Assembly: GCF_003002955.1 (NCBI RefSeq)
Contig: NZ_PVTJ01000003.1
Coordinates: 531,710 to 595,709 of the forward strand
Source of the DNA: Glycomyces artemisiae
GTDB taxonomy: Bacteria > Actinomycetota > Actinomycetes > Mycobacteriales > Micromonosporaceae
DNA length: 64,000 nt
Direction of reading: 5' to 3'
Below the pieces are notes generated by a model, which had not been told where the DNA came from, searched no databases, and worked only from the letters and a program-made list of their open reading frames with translations. A program made the translations under genes and the position numbers. Positions 59,823-64,000 of the stretch are shown one piece after another. Each line of letters opens with the position of its first letter. The first letter of the stretch is position 1.

Positions 59823-61030
59823 GCACCTTCCCGACCGGCTTCCTCTGGGGCGCTTCGACCGCGCCGCACCAGATCGAGGGCGGCAACCTGAACAGCGACT
59901 TCTGGGCCAACGAGGCGCGCATGCCCGGCATGGAGCGCAGCGGCGACGCCTGCGACTCCTACCACCGCTACCGCGAGGACATGCGGCTCCTCGCCGACCA
60001 CGGGTACAACGCGTACCGGTTCGGGATCGAGTGGGCGCGCATCGAACCCGAGCCCGGCATGGTCTCCCGCGCCGAGCTGGCGCACTACCGGCGCATGATC
60101 GACACCGCCCTGGAACTCGGACTCGCGCCCGTGGTCACGCTGCACCACTTCACGAACCCGCGCTGGTTCGCCGAGGCGGGCGGCTGGCTCGCGCCGGAGG
60201 CGATCGACCGGTTCCGATCCTATGTGGAGACCGTAGTGCCGATCCTCAACGGCGTCGAGTGGGTCGTGACCATGAACGAGCCGAACATGCTCGCGATGAT
60301 GACCGGCCTGGCGGTCAAGATGCAGCAGGCCGCCGAGGCGGGCGCCGAATGGCAGAGCCCCACCGTGGACGAGGGCCCGCGCCCGCCGCTGCCCGCCCCT
60401 GACGTCGAGATCGGGAAGCGCTTCGTCGAGGCCCACCACGCGGTGCGCGACCTCGTGCGCGAGCGCACCGGCGCGAAGGTCGGCTGGTCCGTGGCGAACC
60501 GGGCGTTCGAGGCCCGGCCCGGCTGCGAGGAGAAGAAGCGCGAACTTGAGTACATCTGGGAGGACCTCTATCTGGAGGCCGCCCGCGGCGACGACTTCGT
60601 GGGCGTCCAGTCGTACTCGGCGCAGTGGGTGAACGAGGACGGCATCGAGCCGTACCCGCCGCACCCCGACAACACCTTGGTGGGCACCGCGTTCCGGCCC
60701 GACGCGATCGGGATCGCCGCGCGCCACACCGCCGAGGTGACGGGCCTGCCGGTCCTGGTCACGGAGAACGGGATCGCCACGGCCGACGACGCGCGCCGGA
60801 TCGCCTACACCGAAGGGGCGCTCAAAGCGCTCGGCGAGGCCGCCGCCGACGGCGTCGAGGTGCGCGGCTACCTGCACTGGAGCCTGCTCGACAACTACGA
60901 GTGGGGCCACTGGGGGCCGACGTTCGGGCTCGTCGCGGTCGACCGCGAGACGTTCGCGCGCACGCCGAAGCCGAGCCTCGCGTGGCTCGGCGGCATCGCG
61001 AAGACCAACGGCGCGAGCCTCACCGACTAA
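59819..61030 (+). CDS. cytoplasmic GH1 family glycosidase
   Basis: A 403-residue GH1 (beta/alpha)8 enzyme: N-terminal FPTGFLWGASTAPHQIEGGN, acid/base Glu154 in TMNEPN and nucleophile Glu316 in VTENGIA, closing with WSLLDNYEWGHWGPTFGLV. There is no signal peptide, so it acts on imported sugars. Most GH1 enzymes are beta-glucosidases or galactosidases. Its place in a glucuronate operon suggests a beta-glycoside carrying or released with glucuronate. It is slightly shorter than the usual 440-460 residues. Confidence 0.9.
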   Translation: MSTFPTGFLWGASTAPHQIEGGNLNSDFWANEARMPGMERSGDACDSYHRYREDMRLLADHGYNAYRFGIEWARIEPEPGMVSRAELAHYRRMIDTALELGLAPVVTLHHFTNPRWFAEAGGWLAPEAIDRFRSYVETVVPILNGVEWVVTMNEPNMLAMMTGLAVKMQQAAEAGAEWQSPTVDEGPRPPLPAPDVEIGKRFVEAHHAVRDLVRERTGAKVGWSVANRAFEARPGCEEKKRELEYIWEDLYLEAARGDDFVGVQSYSAQWVNEDGIEPYPPHPDNTLVGTAFRPDAIGIAARHTAEVTGLPVLVTENGIATADDARRIAYTEGALKALGEAAADGVEVRGYLHWSLLDNYEWGHWGPTFGLVAVDRETFARTPKPSLAWLGGIAKTNGASLTD

Positions 61031-61039
61031 GGAGCCGAC

Positions 61040-61864
61040 ATGACCGTTTCCGTACCGGACTTCTCCGGCACCGCCGTCCGCGACCTGCTCGACCTCCACG
61101 GGCGGAGGGCCGTCGTCACCGGCGGCGCCCGCGGCCTCGGGAAGGCGATCGCGCTGCGGCTCGCCGAAGCGGGAGCCGACGTCCTCGTGGGCGACCTCGA
61201 CGGAGACCTCGCGGCGGCGGCCGCGGCCGAACTCGCCGAACGCCACGGCGTCGACGCCGTCGGCGTGCAGATGGACGTGGCCGACCAGGGCAGCGTCGCC
61301 GCGGCGGCGGACCGCGCCGCCGAGACGCTCGGCGGCCTCGACGTCTGGGTCAACAACGCCGGGGTGTTCCCGAACCGGCCCGCGCTGGAGATGGGCGTCG
61401 ACGAGTGGGACCGGGTGTTCGCGGTGAACGCGCGCGGCGTGTTCCTCGGCGCCACCGAGGCGGCCCGCCGCATGGACGGCGGCGGCGTCATCGTCAACGT
61501 GGTCTCCACGGCCGGGTTCAAGGGCACCGCGCCCGGACTCGCCGCGTACGTCGGCTCCAAGCACGCCGCCCGCGGGCTCACCAAGCAGCTCGCGATCGAG
61601 TTCGCGCCCAAGGGCATCCGCGTCCTGGGCGTCGCACCGAGCTTCGTGCCGACCGAGGGCAACATGGCCGCCGCCGCGGCGGCGGCCGAGGCCACCGGCG
61701 TCCCGGCCGATCCGGCGGTGATCGCCAAGCTCATGAGCACCGGCCTGCTCGGCCGGATCGGCGTCCCTGACGACATCGCCCGCGTCGTCCTGTTCTGCGC
61801 CAGCGACCTCGCCGCGATCATGACCGGCTCCACCCTGCTCGCCGACGCGGGCGACACCGCCTGA
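61040..61864 (+). CDS. SDR-family oxidoreductase of the glucuronate operon
   Basis: A 274-residue classical SDR: TGGARGLG at 27-34, NNAG near 96-99, catalytic Ser in VVSTAGF and Tyr/Lys in YVGSK near 172-176. Nine bases separate it from the GH1 gene, with AAGGAG before the ATG. In the operon it may oxidise or reduce a sugar acid or aglycone; the exact step is not evident because UxuB already supplies the reductase. Confidence 0.87.
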   Translation: MTVSVPDFSGTAVRDLLDLHGRRAVVTGGARGLGKAIALRLAEAGADVLVGDLDGDLAAAAAAELAERHGVDAVGVQMDVADQGSVAAAADRAAETLGGLDVWVNNAGVFPNRPALEMGVDEWDRVFAVNARGVFLGATEAARRMDGGGVIVNVVSTAGFKGTAPGLAAYVGSKHAARGLTKQLAIEFAPKGIRVLGVAPSFVPTEGNMAAAAAAAEATGVPADPAVIAKLMSTGLLGRIGVPDDIARVVLFCASDLAAIMTGSTLLADAGDTA

Positions 61865-61880
61865 CCCCTTGAGGAGAACC

Positions 61881-63671
61881 ATGCTTTCCGTCACCACCAC
61901 GTCCACACGGGACGTCACGAGCCTCGACGGCCTGTGGCGCTTCGCGATCGACTCCAGGGCCGGCGACGAGCCGTGGACCGCGCGGCTCGACACGCCGCTC
62001 GAAGCGGCCGTCCCGGCCAGCTACAACGATCTGTTCACCGACCCGGAGATCCGCGACCACGTCGGCATCACCTGGTACCAGCGGCAGGTGCGGATACCGC
62101 GCGGCTGGGTCGGGCAGCGGACCGTGCTGCGCTTCGGCTCGGTCACCCACGCCGCCAAGGTGTACGCGGACGACCGCCTCGTCGCCGAGCACACCGGCGG
62201 GTACACGCCCTTCGAGGCCGATCTCACCGGCGTCGTCGAGCCCGGCGCGGAGTTCCGGCTCACCGTCGCCGTCGACAACCGGCTCACCGCAGAGACGATC
62301 CCGCCCGGGACCGTGAGCGTCGGGCAGGACGGCCGCGAGAAGCAGTCCTACCTGCACGACTTCTACAACTACGCAGGGATCGCCCGCTCGGTGCGCCTCT
62401 ACAGCACGCCGCCGCGGTTCATCGAGGACATCACCGTGACCACCGAGGTGGACGGGTCTGCGGGCCTGGTCGACTACCGGGTCGACGCGGGCGAGGGCGC
62501 GGTGCGCGTTCGGGCCGTGGACGAATCCGGCGCCGTGGTGGCCGAAGCCGAAGGCGCGCAAGGGTCCTTCCGCATCGAGGACGTCGAGCTGTGGCGCCCG
62601 GGCGCGGCCTACCTCTACGACCTGGTCGTAGAGCTGGTCGACGGTGGCGAGGTGGTCGACGCGTACACGCAGCAGTTCGGCGTGCGCACCGTCGAGGTCC
62701 GCGGGGCTCAGTTTCTCATCAACGGCGAGCCGTTCTACTTCACCGGCTTCGGGAAGCACGAGGACACGGTGGTGCGCGGCAAGGGCCACGACCAGGCGCA
62801 CCTCGTGCACGACTTCCAGCTCATGCAGTGGTGCGGCGCGAACTCCTTCCGCACCGCGCACTACCCCTACGACGAGGAAGTGCTCGACTTCGCCGACCGG
62901 CACGGGATCGTCGTCATCGACGAGACCGCCGCCGTGGGCCTCAACCTCGGCGTCCAAGGCGGCCTCACCGGGATCGGCCCGCAGCCGACGTTCTCCCCCG
63001 AGACCTTCGGCGACGCCACCCGCGCCGCACACGAGCAGCACCTGCGCGAACTCGTCGCCCGCGACAAGAACCATCCGTCGGTCGTCATGTGGTGCATCGC
63101 GAACGAACCCGCCTCCAATGAGGACGGCGCCCGCGAGTACTTCGAGCCGCTCGTGAAGCTCACGCGCGAACTCGACCCGACCCGGCCGCTCACCTACGCC
63201 GCCGTCATGTTCGCGCACGCCGGGAACGACCAGATCGCCGACCTGTTCGACGTGCTCGCCATCAACCGCTACTACGGCTGGTACGTCTTCACCGGCGACC
63301 TCGCCGCCGCCGAAGACGTCCTGGAGCAGGACCTGCGCGGCTGGGCCCAGCGGTTCGGCAAGCCGGTCATGATGACCGAGTACGGCGCCGACACCCAGCC
63401 GGGCCTGCACTCGGTGTGGGACGCGCCCTGGAGCGAGGAGTACCAGTCGGACTTCCTCGCCATGAACCACCGCGTCTTCGACCGCATCCCCGAGTTCGTG
63501 GGCGAGCACGTCTGGAACTTCGCCGACTTCGCCACCGGGCCCGGCATCCACCGCGTCGACGGCAACAAGAAGGGCGTCTTCACCCGCGACCGCAAACCCA
63601 AGTCCGCCGCGTTCGCCCTGCGCCGCCGCTGGACCGGCCTCGACGGCCGCAAGCCTGGCCAGAACGATTAG
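61881..63671 (+). CDS. uidA: beta-glucuronidase (GH2)
   Basis: A 596-residue GH2 enzyme: N-terminal sugar-binding jelly roll (about 10-175, with DLFTDPEIRDHVGITWYQR, close to E. coli GusA), an Ig-like domain (about 180-270) and a TIM barrel (about 272-590). Acid/base Glu409 is in CIANEPAS, nucleophile Glu500 in MTEYGAD. The NKKGVFTRDRKPK motif near the C-terminus contains the N-x-K pair that recognises the glucuronate carboxylate. No signal peptide, so glucuronides are cleaved inside the cell. GAGGAG precedes the ATG at 61881. The free glucuronate would feed UxaC. Confidence 0.94.
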   Translation: MLSVTTTSTRDVTSLDGLWRFAIDSRAGDEPWTARLDTPLEAAVPASYNDLFTDPEIRDHVGITWYQRQVRIPRGWVGQRTVLRFGSVTHAAKVYADDRLVAEHTGGYTPFEADLTGVVEPGAEFRLTVAVDNRLTAETIPPGTVSVGQDGREKQSYLHDFYNYAGIARSVRLYSTPPRFIEDITVTTEVDGSAGLVDYRVDAGEGAVRVRAVDESGAVVAEAEGAQGSFRIEDVELWRPGAAYLYDLVVELVDGGEVVDAYTQQFGVRTVEVRGAQFLINGEPFYFTGFGKHEDTVVRGKGHDQAHLVHDFQLMQWCGANSFRTAHYPYDEEVLDFADRHGIVVIDETAAVGLNLGVQGGLTGIGPQPTFSPETFGDATRAAHEQHLRELVARDKNHPSVVMWCIANEPASNEDGAREYFEPLVKLTRELDPTRPLTYAAVMFAHAGNDQIADLFDVLAINRYYGWYVFTGDLAAAEDVLEQDLRGWAQRFGKPVMMTEYGADTQPGLHSVWDAPWSEEYQSDFLAMNHRVFDRIPEFVGEHVWNFADFATGPGIHRVDGNKKGVFTRDRKPKSAAFALRRRWTGLDGRKPGQND

Positions 63672-63680
63672 GAGCCCCCT

Positions 63681-64000
63681 GTGATCATCGATAAGGCTGA
63701 AGTGATCGTTACGAGTCCGGATCGGAATTTCGTGACGTTGAAGCTGACCACTGACGACGGTCTCACCGGGTTGGGTGATGCGACGTTGAACGGCCGCGAG
63801 CTGGCGGTCGTGTCGTACCTGAAAGACCATGTCGTCCCGCTGCTGCTGGGGCGGGACGCGCACCGGATCGAGGACACCTGGCAGTTCCTGTACCGCTCCG
63901 CCTATTGGCGGCGCGGCCCGGTCACCATGGCCGCGATCGCCGCGGTCGACATGGCCCTGTGGGACCTCAAAGGCAAAGCCGCCGGGATGCCGGTCTACCA
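63681..64000 (+). CDS. manD: D-mannonate dehydratase ManD (5' part)
   Basis: The first 106 codons of an enolase-superfamily D-mannonate dehydratase: [84 protein letters not shown], all typical of ManD/RspA. It converts D-mannonate to 2-keto-3-deoxygluconate, the step after UxuB. The GTG start follows AGGAG by seven bases and uidA by 9. The gene is cut by the window end; the metal-binding residues lie beyond. Confidence 0.92.
   Translation, partial: MIIDKAEVIVTSPDRNFVTLKLTTDDGLTGLGDATLNGRELAVVSYLKDHVVPLLLGRDAHRIEDTWQFLYRSAYWRRGPVTMAAIAAVDMALWDLKGKAAGMPVY

Noticed and set aside
58034..61030. 998-codon frame covering uxaC, uxuB and GH1
   Set aside because: Only the GH1 part from 59819 is a protein-like sequence; the earlier part is an off-frame shadow of uxaC and uxuB.
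61818..63863. 681-codon minus-strand frame opposite beta-glucuronidase
   Set aside because: Compositionally a reverse-complement shadow; the plus strand encodes a full GH2 enzyme with catalytic residues.

Overview
The window is about 70% GC and nearly fully coding, with many GTG and TTG starts, AAGGAG/GGAGG ribosome sites and short ATGA, GTGA or TGATG overlaps inside operons. The gene families (SARP and NB-ARC/TPR regulators, ROK and LacI sugar repressors, Tat-exported glycoside hydrolases, PASTA kinase, mycothiol-type DinB-like proteins, WXG-like proteins, YhgE/Pip) point to a chromosomal segment of a soil or plant-associated actinomycete. A Glycomyces-like organism is my guess, but nothing in the window fixes the genus. 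I saw no tRNA, rRNA, CRISPR array, insertion sequence or phage gene.

Left part (1-9 kb): the tail of one gene, a RibD/DHFR-like reductase, a leftward MacAB-like efflux operon (two adaptors, ATPase, FtsX permease, DUF5666 protein), a PASTA Ser/Thr kinase, and a two-gene unit that looks like type VII secretion substrates. From 9 to 15 kb is a polysaccharide island: alginate-lyase-like protein, ricin-domain GH62 arabinofuranosidase, ROK repressor and a CBM2-GH5 cellulase with a CebR-like operator. From 15 to 36 kb are mostly regulators paired with small enzymes or exporters: ArsR-SRPBCC-DinB, TetR with an MMPL/ATPase fusion and a YhgE/Pip protein, TSUP permease, an NB-ARC/TPR regulator opposite a secreted protein, sulfotransferase, TetR-FAD monooxygenase, SARP, AraC, and TetR-MMPL.

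From 36 to 44 kb is a resistance cluster: chromate transporter with a split ChrB, arylamine N-acetyltransferase, a WYL regulator opposite a UvrA-like ABC protein, and a virginiamycin B lyase. From 44 to 47.2 kb a xylan operon encodes a Tat-exported hydrolase and a GH10-GH62 bifunctional xylanase/arabinofuranosidase. Its promoter has the same -10 region as the GH62 promoter at 11.9 kb. From 47 to 52.7 kb lie an XRE-cupin regulator with palindromic sites shared with the next hydrolase gene, two SDRs with their regulator, and a TetR.

The right end (52.7-64 kb) is a glucuronide/glucuronate locus. It has a sugar ABC importer, a LacI repressor and a rightward operon uxaC-uxuB-GH1-SDR-GH2 beta-glucuronidase-manD (cut by the window end). 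A 16-bp operator is shared by the two promoters. Functionally, the extracellular enzymes would open and debranch glucuronoarabinoxylan and cellulose, the ABC system would import glucuronides, and the cytoplasmic enzymes would release glucuronate and convert it through fructuronate and mannonate.
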